A stretch of DNA of 64,000 bases, from positions 37,356,505 through 37,420,504 of the forward strand of contig OY365806.1 in assembly GCA_959347315.1 (NCBI GenBank), in the 5' to 3' direction. Under the pieces are notes generated by a model, which saw nothing but the letters and a program-made list of their open reading frames with translations, ran no database searches and was not told where the DNA came from. A program made the position numbers and the translations under genes. The first letter of the stretch is position 1. Each line of letters begins with the position of its first letter. Shown in pieces: positions 25,075 to 37,291 of the stretch. Source of the stretch: Bimastos eiseni. Taxonomy: Eukaryota > Annelida > Clitellata > Crassiclitellata > Lumbricidae.

Positions 25075-25190
25075 AACACAATATCGTGGAAAGGTCCAAT
25101 GACCTCATAAGGTTAGGCCACTCTTCCATGAGTGCACTGACCAGTGCCAGAAGAAACTTTATAAAATAGATAGTCCAAAGAAGAATAGTA

Positions 25191-26598
25191 CGGGGACCCT
25201 AAAGGGACATGAAAAAATATTTTAAGTCGTGCGAACGAGTTACAAATTCGTGCACACGAGCTACAAACTCGTGCATACGAGATATTAACTCGTTCCCACG
25301 ACTTACGAAGTCGTGCGCACGAGTTAATATGTCGCAGAAATCAGCTATTAACTCATTCCCACGACTCACGAAGTCGTTCGCACTAGTTAATAACTCGCAC
25401 GCACGACTTAATAACTCGTGCGCATGAGATATCAAATCGTTCCCACGACTTACTAAGTCGTGCGCACGAGTTATTAACTAGTGCGAATGACTTATTTGAC
25501 CAATAGCAGTCCGACTTTTCTGTGACGTAAACAAACTTCTATTTCGGGGATATATTTGCGTCGCTGCAACAATTGGCAATGATATAGTTTAACATGAGAT
25601 AACGGCGATTTATTATTTTAGCATCGTAAATTCCAACAACATACGATAAATCGACCGGAAAGTTTATCTGATATTGTCAGTATTTTGCAAACAACAAGCA
25701 ATATAACAATGAGCGAGAGACACTTGAAGTTTGAACTGGCAGTTCGTCGTCGCGGACTAGCTCTGTCAATCTGATCATCATTGTCAGTTTCGTTTTCATA
25801 TTCGCCTGCAAAGTGATATCCCCAGACTGGCACATGCTCAGCGTACAAAGGGCCTCACAATTAACATTGTATCTTTAAATGCCTTCCTTTTAGGCCCAAG
25901 CCTTTCACAACATATATACACCACTAGTATCACTCGTAATCGTAATCTCCAAACTTCTAAAGCGCCACTTTAAAGATAAGCGCAGGACACCAGCTTATTC
26001 ACGAGCGCTGCATCAAATCGAAACGGTTGTCCAAAGGATAGTCCGTGGGAGGTTAGAGTTCGATTTCCAGCAGGTCATCAGGGAGGCAGAAAAGCGGTTA
26101 AGGAGGGTGTCGCTTTCGTCGAGGAGTGACAGGTGGAATGTCAAGTAATGAGTCTGGGTAAGAGTTCTTGAAAAGGTGGGATTTAAGTTTAGAATGGAAA
26201 GCCCGAATCACTCTATCTTAGACATTGTTTCGGTTATAGAACTATGTGTTTAACCATAAATACCAAAATAGAAGTTATTTACGTCACAGTAAAGTCGTCC
26301 TGCTATTGACCAGATTATGTCGTGCGTACGAGATATTAACTCGTTCCCACGACTTAATAACTCTTGCGAACGAATTAGTAAGTAGTGCACACGACTTAAT
26401 ATCTCGTGCGAACAACTTATTAAGTCGTGGAAACGAGTTAATATCGAGTGTGCATGAGTTAATAAGTCGTGGGAACGAGTATGTATCGTGCGCACGAGTT
26501 AATAAGTCGTGGGAATGAGTTTGTATCTCGTGCGCACAAGTTAATATCTCGTTCGCACTACTTAAATATGTTTCTTTCTTGTCCCTTTAGGGGCTCCG
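25191..26598. mobile_element. Foldback MITE with TA target duplication and palindromic arrays
   Basis: The ends cggggaccctaaagggac and gtccctttaggggctccg are inverted and flanked by TA (25189-25190, 26599-26600), as for Tc1/mariner-type insertion. Long inverted arms (about 370 bp) include arrays of alternating palindromes such as gtcgtgcgcacgagtta and cgttcccacgactta, then a paired unique part (tgaccaatagcagtccgact versus its complement near 26290). The central 700 bp carries a LINE 3' tail and the fragment near 25605. Confidence 0.82.
25925..26235 (-). pseudogene. LINE 3' end with ATTACG tail
   Basis: The minus strand encodes RAFHSKLKSHLFKNSYPDSL, the usual end of CR1/L2-like ORF2, followed by a 3' untranslated part ending in gattacgattacga. 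The same terminus (tttggagattac) recurs near 15165, 20815 and 40165. It is nested in the foldback element. Confidence 0.65.
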
Positions 26599-26928
26599 TA
26601 GAATGGGGCTTTCGGCTGCTCGCTTCGCAGTAGACGAATTTATTGAAGTCATAAACATCACAATTATGAGAACATTATTTTATGAGTTAGGCTAGATGCC
26701 TGATGCGCAATGCTTCATGTTATAATACTAACCGGTACTGTCTTTTGTCGACTATAGCCTTGTCAATCGGTAAATTATCCATTTTCGATAACCTGGCGAA
26801 ACACGTGATATATATATCGAATTAATACTACTCAAACACAAGAACACGATCCCATCATGCTGACGCTAAAAGACGTCATTTTCTGTTTCTACTTCCGTTT
26901 CATTAATATGAAGATTTATGTAGCGGTG

Positions 26929-26984
<56 letters not shown>

Positions 26985-28674
26985 AGGAAGAGGGGAAGAT
27001 CTTATTGCAAAATTGGGGTGGATGGGGAAGTTAATTTTTTAAAGTATTACAACCATTAAATAGTTTCTGTTATTTGCAGTTGAGCCATTCTTTTCTATTC
27101 TACAGGGTTAATGTGCACCTTGGTTCAATCTATTAATATAATAGTATTATTCATCCTTGAATAATATTAGTTCGTCTGTCAATCACAATTTGGGGGAGTT
27201 GTTCCAATGGCTTAGGGGGGTTTAAGTTGTTCAATTGATTAAGGGGGATAGACGCCACTGTCTCTGCCCACCCACCTCGCTTCTAGTTTCTCGCGGCCTC
27301 TTCGGTTAAAAGTGTTCGCGGCCTCAATCTTCCCTTTTTGTCAATATTAGACCTACAAATTAGACCTACAATTTGCAGCTTCAAGGTATCTCAGAGTCAG
27401 AGGCGTTCTCTGTGTTTGCCTAAATGATGCAAAGTGTCACATGTATATAAACAAGAGAGATATCTGTCTGTGTGTCTTTGTCCGGCGATGCGTTTGCACA
27501 GTTTTAGAGCTATTCACTTGAAACCTTCACAGTTCGCTCGGGGAACACTTGACACACGCAGTCGAGGGGTTCGTGAAACCCGCGGATGCCCACTTCATGG
27601 TCTTCAGGACCTCTAGGAAAGTTTCCTTCTCAGTCGCCAGGGCCGTTTCCCCGAAACACTTACATGTCATATCTCTCTGCCACACCTTTTGTTCGATAGA
27701 TATACGTTTGCACAATCGGTCACATGGGTTTGTTGCTTTGTACGCATTTGGACACTTTTACAGCTATTGACTCTAAACCTTCGCCGTTCGCTCGGGGAAT
27801 TAAGGGACGGTTTGGGAGATATACGTTTCGACAGTCGCTTAGGTAATGCGTAATGTCCGTGCATCGAACGAAGAAGGCTAAAAGGTTTTGCTGTTTTTTT
27901 TAAAATCTAAGTTTAGATTTAGGAGGAAAGGAGTGGTGATAACGACAATAGACGTCTGCCAAGAATAGGCCTATTAGTCAAATTATTAGTCTTATTTTCA
28001 ACTTCCTAGTTGTGTGAAGACTTTTCAGTAATAAAAACCAAACAGAGAAACCGAATGGATGTCAATGTCTCAGGAACAATACAGCAGCCAAGTAGGCCTA
28101 GTCCTATCTTCTAGCAAATAAGCAGTATCAGAGCAGCAAATGTCAAACCAACTAAAAGTTTTAAGTTTATAACATTAGATTTAATAAATAAAATACTATT
28201 TCCATTCTACATTGGTATTTAATTATGTATCATACTATTTCTGTCTTAGTCGTCAGCTGGTCCGTGAAATATTTTTCGCCAGTCTGCTGCTCTGAAAGCA
28301 ATTTAGACAAAGAAATGGGGCTTTTTATTTAAATTGTCAGAACTTGACACCATATAACTTGTCACTGTTAAATATTGTCTTTTAATTATGTATCATACCA
28401 TTCAGACCTGCCGACACAAGTGTGAACCATTTATAAAATGTTGCACAATCTAAATTGCTTGTGCACGTTGTCTCAAAAATTGAGGGAACATTGCTTGTGA
28501 TGAGACCTTTTAAGTCGGAAAATCTACATATTGCAACCAGGTTCATTGACAACCAGCCTCCCCAGCTGTCTTATCCGGTCTTAATATGCTACTACCCTCA
28601 CATTTGAAGATATGTGCGTCAAAGCTGACAACGCTCTTCTAGTTGCTCTGTATTGGCTGAATCTGGACATGAGT
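26599..28674. other. Gene-free stretch with TA repeat and a duplicated segment
   Basis: It contains a TA repeat (26931-26984) and two diverged copies of a segment with ccttcacagttcgctcgggg (27522) and ccttcgccgttcgctcgggg (27779). Nothing else was recognised. Confidence 0.5.
26931..26984. repeat. (TA)n microsatellite
   Basis: About 24 TA steps with one G interruption. Confidence 0.97.
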
Positions 28675-28969
28675 CAGGGGCGTCACAAGGGAGGTGCGGG
28701 GGGGGGTGCGGGCCGCACCGGGTGACACCATCAAGAGGTGACACCAAAATAAAAAAATTGCAAATTTGACAAAGCAGACATAGCTCTGTCTAGTCGGGTT
28801 TCATAACCGTTCATTGTTAAATACATGAGCAGGCACAGGGTGCCACCATGAAGAGCGTCTGGTGCTTAAATGAATAAGACTCAGAGCTCAGAAGACCATG
28901 GTGAAAGTCTAGAGGGGTGACACCAAGAGTTTACCGCACTGGGTGACACCAACCCCAGTGACGCCACTG
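28675..28969. mobile_element. Short hAT-type MITE, 295 bp
   Basis: The ends CAGGGGCGTCAC and GTGACGCCACTG are inverted, with subterminal gggtgacacc repeats. The flanks are acatgagt (28667-28674) and gcatgagt (28970-28977), 7 of 8 equal. CAGNGGCGTC ends are typical of hAT. Confidence 0.85.
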
Positions 28970-29145
28970 GCATGAGTGACTTCTGTGGTTTTGAAAGACG
29001 GTTGGTTGTCTACTTAATCGTATATAGGCCAACTTTTTACGGTAGCGTCATCACAACCATGAAAATACGACGATCCGATCTCATAACTAGAAAGGGATTT
29101 ATTACCAGATGCCTTAATTACGATATTATTAACATGTGTTATAAC

Positions 29146-29930
29146 CAGAGATGTGATCTCGAGACCGCGGTCTTGGTCTCGAGACTGGAAAACTGCGGTC
29201 TTGGTCTTGGTCTCGAATGCATTGGTCTTGGTCTGGGACCATCGGTCTTGGTCTTAGTCTCGGATGCGTCGGTCTTGGTTTTGGTTTTAAAGGAACGGTC
29301 TTGGGATTTTGGTCATTTGCCGTATCAGAGCAATTTCTTTGATATTTGTCGGTTACTTTCAATTAGAGACACCGGTGTTTAGACCATCTATATATACATG
29401 TTCCTGTGCGCAAAAAATACATTTACAACGGAACCATGAAGCCATTTCAAAATTTGCTTTCACAAATTTCAAGGTTCTGGAACAATCTAATAATTATGTG
29501 GTTGGCCACGTGTAGTCACCATTAACCTACAATTCCGAGTACAGTATGCCTACACAATTTTAACGGAACGTTACTCTGCTTATCGTAAAATATTTTAGTA
29601 TTTACCTATCGTATAGGCCTACTCTAAATAATTTATAGTGTGATATTCTCAGGCCGAAGCCAAGGGCAGAACCCGCATTAGTTAAGACTGATCCGGTAAA
29701 ACTGATTCCGGACCATTATTAAGATTAGTATTCTTCAGGAATAAAATTAATGTTTTAAGCGTGGTATTCCGATTTAGCGTCTTGTTTATAAAAAAGAGCA
29801 TCGGTCTTGGTCTTTGTCTCGGACCCTCGGTCTTGGTCTCGGACCCCCCGGTCTTGGTCTTGGACCTCTCGGTCTTGGTCTTGTACCTCTCGGTCTTGGT
29901 CTCAAGGTTTTGGTTTCGTGCCCAACACTG
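29146..29930 (+). mobile_element. hAT-type MITE, GACCAAGACCG family, copy 2
   Basis: It is flanked by a perfect 8-bp duplication gttataac (29138-29145, 29931-29938). It begins cagagatgtgatctc and ends cgtgcccaacactg. Subterminal arrays of cggtcttggtctc are present on both sides. It is 785 bp without coding capacity. Confidence 0.92.
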
Positions 29931-29938
29931 GTTATAAC

Positions 29939-31824
29939 ATCACCAAAATTTATTGTTACTATTACCTACTGACGTAACATCAATAAAGGGCGCTGAGCAG
30001 CTGAGATTAAAGGACGTTCTCCAAAAAGGACTTCCGCAAAAACCCCTACTTTTTTACCCTCTCCCCTTGTCCGCATTCCACTGAACCATTTGTCGTAAAC
30101 AATGTCAGTGAGCCAATGGCGAATAAAATAGGCTCATGCTGCAGACTGCGTGGAAGCACGTTCCAGAAAAAGGACCAACACACGGCAGAACCTCAGTCAT
30201 GGCTTCAACTAAAGCGCTTCTCAAGGTGCTGTTTACTTCTCATCCTATGATCAAACCAAACTGCACAGCTTAGCGACAGAACCAGTTATCCACTGGCAAC
30301 TTGCAATAGACGGATTGCTCAAACATTAAATCGTTTTCCTACAAGTCATCCACTGTAGCAATAGAAACCTCATCCATCACGTCTTACGAAGTAATTCCGT
30401 AAAATGCAACACTTGATTTAATAGTAAAGTAGTGAATAGCATGCTTTAACACCATAATCACTGGATATGACTGCGATTTTCAGCATAAAGAGGAGGTTAA
30501 GCGCTCAAGGGGTAGGTGGGTGGGTTCCGGTTTTGTTAGCGTTATATTGTGTAGGGTGGGGGGTAGGTTGAAGGTTTTGTTATATAACTAACTTTTTCAG
30601 CTTATACTTTTGCCTGTATGCCTGCCAAATGGAAATTCCATGTACCACGGACCTTCATTGTTTAAGCAAAGTTCACAATACGTTGAGAACCAAAACTAGC
30701 TGCCACCTGGCGAATTGATTTGACGTTCTTACTTATTATTTATAAATCAACTTTTAACAATTTCCTTTTTACAATTTTAACAATTTCCTGTGCATAGCTT
30801 TAAACGCTCTAAAATTCAATTCTGTGTGCTTTGTTTTGATTCTGGTTTAAATTAAAATCAATTCACTTGAAATAATTATTTTGGTAGGTATTATCAAGAT
30901 GTTTGATTTCATTTTCTATAGTATGTTTTAATAGTTTGTTTGTTTAAATACCCAATTGCAGTTGTAGTATACACTCCGACCATCATACGCTCTTAAATAG
31001 GTAGAGTTGTACCACGAACCTATCGATAAATACCTGATAATGCAATATTAAACAAATCCATTCTGTGTGATACTGTAAAGGTCATTTCTAGTGCAAAACA
31101 GAAGGGAAACTAAAATGGAGCTTTTAAATAGGATGTACGTCACTACCATGTATTATCATGCTTTATTAGTAGGCTTACATGTACATGTACATACATGGTG
31201 ACAATCGTCGACTACCCAATTAGTTACCATAATTATTACACGTGAATTTAGTGCCATTAAAAGTCCGATTATTAAGATGCAGAGGAGCTCCATACATCCC
31301 GTCTAATCATCATTGACACGAGAAAGTACACAATTTTAAGGTAGCTTTTGTTACATTGCTAATTGGGCATATGATGATTTTCACTGCAGTTCTTGAAATG
31401 GATAAAGGCAATTATCAGCTGAATCACTACTATTAATTAAAGTGCTAATTAAAAGTGCTAACTAACATTGTATTGTTAAAGAAGTGTCAAATTGTGCAAT
31501 ACAATACTGTCGATTGTATGTCTTTTAACGTGCTTAGAGACTGCGGTGGAGTAGGGGGTAGGTAGCATGTCTGTTATATAATATAGGGGTGGGGTCACAG
31601 CTGCTGTTATATAACGTTATTAGGGGTAGGGACCGGTGGGCCAATTTATGCGTTATATAATATGTGAACGGCTCCTAACAATAATACTATAAATTTAAAA
31701 ATGATAAAATGTATAACAACAATAATAGCATTAATAATAAAAACAACACAGTAGTAACATTATCATTTTTAACCACCAGGGCATAAAGTTTACCACAAAC
31801 ATTAAAAATTATTATCATTATAAG
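29939..31824. other. No gene recognised; possible transposon
   Basis: Two related blocks of ggggtaggt plus gttatataa (30510-30600 and 31550-31675) and an end gtgaacggctcc look like a DNA transposon end. I could not pair it with a left end or target duplication. Confidence 0.4.
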
Positions 31825-32491
31825 CAGTGTAGGGCACGAGACCAAAACACCGAGACCATGACCGAGAGGTCCAAGACCAAGACCGGGTGGTCCGAGACCA
31901 AGACCGATGGTCTGAGACCAAGACCAATACTCTTTTTTATAAACAATTCAATTTATTAAGACGCTAAAACGGAAAAACACGCTTAAAACATTCATTTTGT
32001 TCCTGAAGAATACTAATCTTAATAATGGTCCACAAAACAGTTTTGGCCAGTCTGAACTTTTGTGGGTTCAGCCCGTGGCTTCGGCCTGAGAATATCACAC
32101 TATAAATTACTTACAGTATCTCTCTCTCTCTTTTGAAATGGCTGGCTCTGTTGCAAATGCGTTTTTTTACCCATAGTAACACGTATTATATAAATTGTCA
32201 GCACGCTATAAATCGATAACAATCGCGTAGAGCCTAAACATCCGGTGTCTCTAATAATCGAAAATAACCGACAAATATCAAAGAAATTGCTCTGATACCG
32301 CAAATCACCAAGAAGGCTAATCTAAGACGAAGACCAATGCCAAGACCATTCCCTTAAGACCAAGACCGACGCATTACAGACCAAGACCGAGGGTCCAAGA
32401 CCAAGACCGATGCAGTCGAGACCAAGACCACAGTTTTCCAGTCTCGAGACCGTCTCGAGAGCAAGTCGGCGGTCTCGAGACCACATCCATG
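31825..32491 (-). mobile_element. hAT-type MITE, GACCAAGACCG family, copy 3
   Basis: It is flanked by a perfect 8-bp duplication attataag (31817-31824, 32492-32499). The ends cagtgtagggcacgagacc and gagaccacatccatg are shared with copies 1 and 2. It is 667 bp, shorter than the others because of an internal deletion near a ctctctctc run. Confidence 0.92.
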
Positions 32492-33184
32492 ATTATAAGA
32501 ATAATAATAAGATCAGCATGAAAAGGAAAAATACAAAAAAGTTAATAACTGTGAAATAAAGTAAAAAATTAATCTTAACTATAACGCTCAAAGTTTCTCT
32601 TTGTAACCCAACAAAGGCTTACGAAAAGAATACTCTGATAACATATGAATTTCTAGGTCATTGTGACTATTTTCAGAACACAATGTATTAGTTTTTTTAC
32701 GAATTCGCCGACATTCAATATAACAACTTGCATCAACTGAAGGCAGTGCTAGTTTTAATATACAAATCAGGCGCATTGGGATAAAATTGAAGACTAGAAG
32801 CCGTTGTGAGTAAAAAATATGCCATACCCAAATTAGCTGAAAATAGAGCGCACCTAACGACAACCAAACGCATCCAAGCACAGTAATTGCAATTGTAAAT
32901 GCGACAATTTCTAAAGCACCGTCAGTAGCAAGCTATTTCTAGGGTGCTTTACATAACAGTTCACTGTCAGAGCAAATGTAAACAAAGAACAAGTAAACAA
33001 GTAAGTAATCAAGACAAAAGGTTCTGAAACGAAGAGAATTTATTTTATTAAACGAAACGGAGTGAACGTTTAAACGTTCAAATATCTGATATGCTGAGTT
33101 CGATCGTTCCTGAATGTGAGTGAAATACGGCACAAACCAGAACAAAGTTAATTAAAGCACAAGCTTAACTCACATTATATTTAA

Positions 33185-33620
33185 CACATTCATCATCATC
33201 ATCATCATCATCATTAATCCTGGGCACAACGCCGGTAGATGTCCGATGCCCAATTCGTCGTGACTTTCCACTGTTGTTTGTCCTGTGCAACGATGTGCCA
33301 TTTCATGAATCCGCTTATTTCCCCATTCCCCTATATCGTCTAGCCATTCTTTGTGAGGATGTCCCCTTTTATTTTTTCCTTCCATTCTTCCGAACAACAA
33401 TGATTTTTCTATCATCGCTCATTCTGCGTACATGGCCAAACAAACTCAACTTCTTTTAATCATTCTTTTAATTGCTTTTTGCATTAGATTTTCTTTTGGT
33501 TGTATTCTTCTGTACAGTTCTACATTGCTGACCTTTTATTTCCAGCCTATTCTTAATATTTTCCTGTAACATTTTCTCTCAAATGTCAAAATTCTCCTTT
33601 CTATGTATTTTGTTACTACC
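33185..33620 (-). pseudogene. LINE ORF2 C-terminal fragment with CAT tail
   Basis: On the minus strand YIERRILTFERKCYRKILRI is followed, after shifts and stops, by FGRMEGKNKRGHPHKEWLDD and then a run of ATG/CAT triplets (33189-33214). This is the usual end of an RTE/CR1-like ORF2 and its 3' tail. The 5' part is missing. Confidence 0.8.
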
Positions 33621-33664
33621 CTGGTGTAAGAAATAGATGGTGTGTGCACTTGGCCGTAATGTGT

Positions 33665-33737
33665 GGCAAAGTAAATTGCGCCACCATCGCCATCTAGCGA
33701 ACTGCTAGATGGCGATGGCGGTGCAGTTTGCCGACAT
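33665..33737. repeat. Strong hairpin, 21-bp arms with 5-nt loop
   Basis: The arms are 33678-33698 and 33704-33724 (core ccatcgccatctagc and gctagatggcgatgg), 19 of 21 paired, loop gaact. Pairing resumes outside with ggcaaa and tttgcc. It is GC-rich against its surroundings. Confidence 0.85.
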
Positions 33738-33944
33738 CGCCCATAATGAAATATAATAACTACACGATTCTGCAGCACCTAGGCATAGAAAATTATAACA
33801 AAGAAAATTACAAAACGCTGTTAAAATCCGACAATAAACGCAAACACTTCTTGAATAATAGTTATTGATATACATTTTGATCATAGGGCCTATCTACAAG
33901 CATATAATATATCTACAAGCATATAATCTACAATCTACTCATTG

Positions 33945-35358
33945 CTGACTTGGAAACTCTACTCGGGACAGAAGCTGTTCTTAGCCTATCTTACGCTGAT
34001 GACACCCAGGCGTATCATCCTCCACGTGTGTCCACTGTCTGGCCAGGGAGGCGACTTTGGCTGTGGATACAATTAGCGAAGCCACTAAGACCCTTCAGGC
34101 TTGGATGTCGTCAAATTGCCTGCGGCTAAACCCGACCAAGACGCAGCTTATCTGGCTTGTGACACAGCCAGCAGCTCGCTAAGATAGATATCGGGTCCAC
34201 AGCTTCGAGGTATCCGCACCTTAGCTTCTTGTCCTCGGTCTGAGAGTAACTCTGGATCAGGAGCCTACCTATGTCCAGCACATCAAACTACTCTGTTGCA
34301 GCTGTTTTTACCAGCTTCGGCAATTTAGGGTTGTATTCTGCTCTCTCCCAAGGCGCTGCCTCTACACTGGTCCATTCCTTCGTAGTCTCCCACATGGACA
34401 ACTGCAGCGCTATGTATGATGGTCTCCCGGCTTGTCAGATTAAATGCATGCGCCCTCCCTTATCCGCAGCGCATGCTTATAGAGTCTCTGCGGTGGTCAG
34501 ACGCTACATTGAAGGCCTGGCGTCTCCTACCTGACGCCAATAGGTCAATCTGCCCTATTTTTTCTCGGGCCATAAGACTGTTGTTGAGAAATTGTCGCAC
34601 CAGGGGACCCCCTCCCTTTCTAGTCGGTCTTGTTCCCACGGTCAGCGCTCCTCGGTTTCCCCGATCGTGCACCCTTCCACTCAAGATTCGCTCCTTCCCC
34701 ATGCTTTTCTGTCGTCAGCTCTCTTCTCTATGCTCTCTCTTTCTCACGCTTTATCTGTTGGCACTGCTCTTGTTTGCTCTTTCCTCCCTCGCTTTCTGTC
34801 GTCAGACTGCTCTTCGCCTGTCGGCGATGCCTTTGTGTTGCCATTTTTGGTGGAAATTTGCTCTCTGAAATCTTCGCCAGGTATTCTCTTTCCCACGGTC
34901 GAGGGCGGTTTCAGCGCTATAAAAGGGGGTCCGGTTTTAGTCGAAAGGGAGTCCGAGGAAGACCGTCAGATGGAGCAGTCGAAGCACGGCCTGATCGAGC
35001 TGAGGGAACAGTTCGAATAAGTCCGACATAGCGACACGGGGTCTGCCGGTCAACAGTAGGCTTCCTACAAGAGAACGGCAGTGGGATTGTGATGAGGTGG
35101 CCACTCGTTCGTTGAGAGGACGACCGACCAGGGCGAGATTTGGCGTCTGTCAAGAAATAACGGAAATATTGCGGAATTGTTGTGGTTAAGTCCTCTGCCG
35201 GACCGGAGAGGCCGAAATTCGCGCGTGACATCCTTGTAGTAGAGATCCCCCAGATTTCGCCACACTGTTCTGTTTGACCGAAGCTGCGCTGGGAGCACTT
35301 TTGAGTAGACGGCCATAAAGGGGCTCTATATAAAACTGCTGTAATAATAATAATAATA

Positions 35359-35394
<36 letters not shown>

Positions 35395-35395
35395 G
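33945..35395 (+). pseudogene. LINE (CR1/Jockey-like) 3' half with TAA tail
   Basis: The RT catalytic motif SYADDTQAY starts at 33989. It is followed by WMSSNCLRLNPTKTQLIWLV, HIKLLCCSCFYQLRQFRVV and an LLLRNCRTRG-like region, each in different frames with stops. The 3' untranslated end (gctgcgctgggagcactttt) and the (TAA)n/(ATT)n tail at 35341-35395 mark the 3' terminus. The element is 5' truncated just before the YADD motif. The segment 34650-35060 does not match the usual LINE end and may be an insertion. Confidence 0.8.
35341..35395. repeat. (TAA)n/(TTA)n tail
   Basis: About 55 bp of taa then att triplets, a poly-triplet tail of the preceding LINE. Confidence 0.9.
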
Positions 35396-35659
35396 ATCAT
35401 ACTATGCTGTGGGCTTTATTTCAGTATATAAGGCTTATTAAAATGAAAATGATATTTGCTGTTGACTTATTATATAATTAGGTTCATAGTGGTAATCGGA
35501 CAGTAAGAGCTTTTCAAGGCGCTACCTAAAAGCTAGGCGATTATTCCAATGCGCTGCCTAAAAATTGCTAAAATATACCATAAGAAGTTCGGAAGAACAA
35601 CATTTGGTTTTAAGCAAAACAAAAAGAGCTACTATTGTTGTAGGTGGTGGACAGATGGC

Positions 35660-37180
35660 ATTATGGAGTCCATTGTCAAAGAGCCGATGGGCTTGACCCG
35701 ATCTGATGGAAAAAGACCAGACGGAATAATGGTGACGCTTGACATCTCGAACGCTTTCAATAGCACCGAGACTCCATGCTCGCATCAGTAGACGAACTAA
35801 TTCCTGATTTATCTGCATATTCCCATCTTGCCTACGCCAAGGGGACATCTCTGAAATTCGGGAGATTCACGATACAATCGCAAGAAGGTTCGCAACAGGG
35901 CGATCCAATGGGGCCCTACTTTTCTGCTTACCGCTACAGCCGATCGTTTATCACCTGCTTTCACCATTGGCCTTTGGATACCTCGACGACCTCACCTTGG
36001 GCGGAGATCCTAAGGTGGTGCAGGCGGATGTTAACTCGATCGAAGAGGGATGTCTGCGACGAGGCCTCCCATTCAACCGCAAATAATGCGAACTCATATC
36101 AACGACGTTAGTCAAGGCTTCCTGAGACAGTTCGCCCGGGTAAATACATCATCGGCCGTGCTTCTAGGGGCTCCGCTCTCGCCGACGGATGCCCTGCTTT
36201 CAGCCCTCGACACTTGTGTGGCCGACCTTGGAATTGCGCTCGACAGGTTGCAACTAATCGCTAGACAAGACGCTCTACTGATCCTTAGACATTCGTTCGG
36301 CTCGCCTAAACTCATGCATTTATTGAGATGCACCCCTTGCCACGACCACCCGCGTCTATGGGCTTACGACGATCTGCTACGAGGAGGTATCGAGCGAATC
36401 CTCAACATTTCGATGGCCGATGACCAATGGGGTCAGGCCACTCTCCCGATCAGGATGGGAGGACTGGGAATTAGGAGGGTGTCCTCGCTGGCACTTCCCG
36501 CATTTTTGGCTTCATCTTAGAATCAGTACCGGTGAAATCGGACTCGGCATGCGACTCGGCGATGTCCACCTGGTTTCAACTCACCATCTGCGAGCCGCTC
36601 ACCGCGGCGCCTTCGTTCTGCCAGAGGCGCACTTGCCTGTCCTGCTCTTTGGGTTTTGGTCGTCAAGCAAGACACTGTAATATCAACGACCTGATCCATC
36701 GCAGCCTCAACAGAGCCGGTATTTCAGCGGTCAAAGAACCGTCAGGTCTTTCTAGATTAGATGGAAAGAGACCGGACGGGCAGACCCTGATACCGTGGAG
36801 TGGGGGCGGGCCTTACTTTGGGACGCGACGGACACAGTGGCCGCTTCTTATATCCCCAAGACAGCTGCCACAGCCGGAGGAGCGGCGAAGATAGCAGCTG
36901 CAAGAAAACACACAAAATATTCTGAGCTGGAGAAGAAATATACTTTTATTCCAATCACTATAGAAACCTTCGGTCCCCTCAATAGTGAGGGCCTCGCCTT
37001 TTTGTCTGAGACTGGACGCTGACTTTCGACAACTACCGGTGACACCCCAGAGACAAGCTTCCTCTTCCAGAACTTTTCGGCATTGATCCAACGTTTCAAT
37101 GCGGTGGCTTTTCAGGGCACCATATCAAGATTACAATCCACTGACAAGCGGCGACCCAGATGACCTGATGACAGATTCGT
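35660..37180 (+). pseudogene. R2/NeSL-like LINE (RT plus restriction-like endonuclease), frameshifted
   Basis: The RT domain has LDISNAFNS (35741), FTIQSQEGSQQGDPMGP, GYLDDLTLGGDPKVVQADV (YLDD at 35979-35990) and LLGAPLSPTDALLSAL, then LPIRMGGLGIRRVSSLALPA. A Cys cluster (CLSC..C) follows near 36630. It is followed by KEPSGLSRLDGKRPDG (PD at 36772-36777) and WDATDTVAASYIP, which fit a PD-(D/E)XK endonuclease. The coding passes through all three frames. The N terminus and most of the early RT fingers are absent. RT identity is firm; clade assignment is inference. Confidence 0.82.
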
Positions 37181-37215
37181 TGGCAATGCCAATGATGAAT
37201 AATACCATATGTGAC

Positions 37216-37216
<1 letters not shown>

Positions 37217-37290
<74 letters not shown>

Positions 37291-37291
37291 T
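37217..37291. repeat. (ATA)n microsatellite
   Basis: About 25 perfect triplets directly after the preceding LINE, possibly its 3' tail. Confidence 0.95.

Noticed and set aside
25199..26518. Open frames of 72-90 residues on both strands
   Set aside because: They follow the palindromic arrays of the foldback element and exist on both strands at once.
28972..29515. Open frame of 136 residues
   Set aside because: It runs from flanking DNA into the subterminal arrays of the 29146 MITE; Leu-Gly-Leu repetition is a repeat effect.
34918..34925. TATA box (tataaaag) in the LINE 3' region
   Set aside because: No transcript start, LTR or downstream gene could be tied to it; left out as a promoter.
34416..35031. 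Several overlapping frames of 130-150 residues
   Set aside because: They overlap in three frames within a decayed LINE; none keeps the ORF2 order, which jumps between frames.
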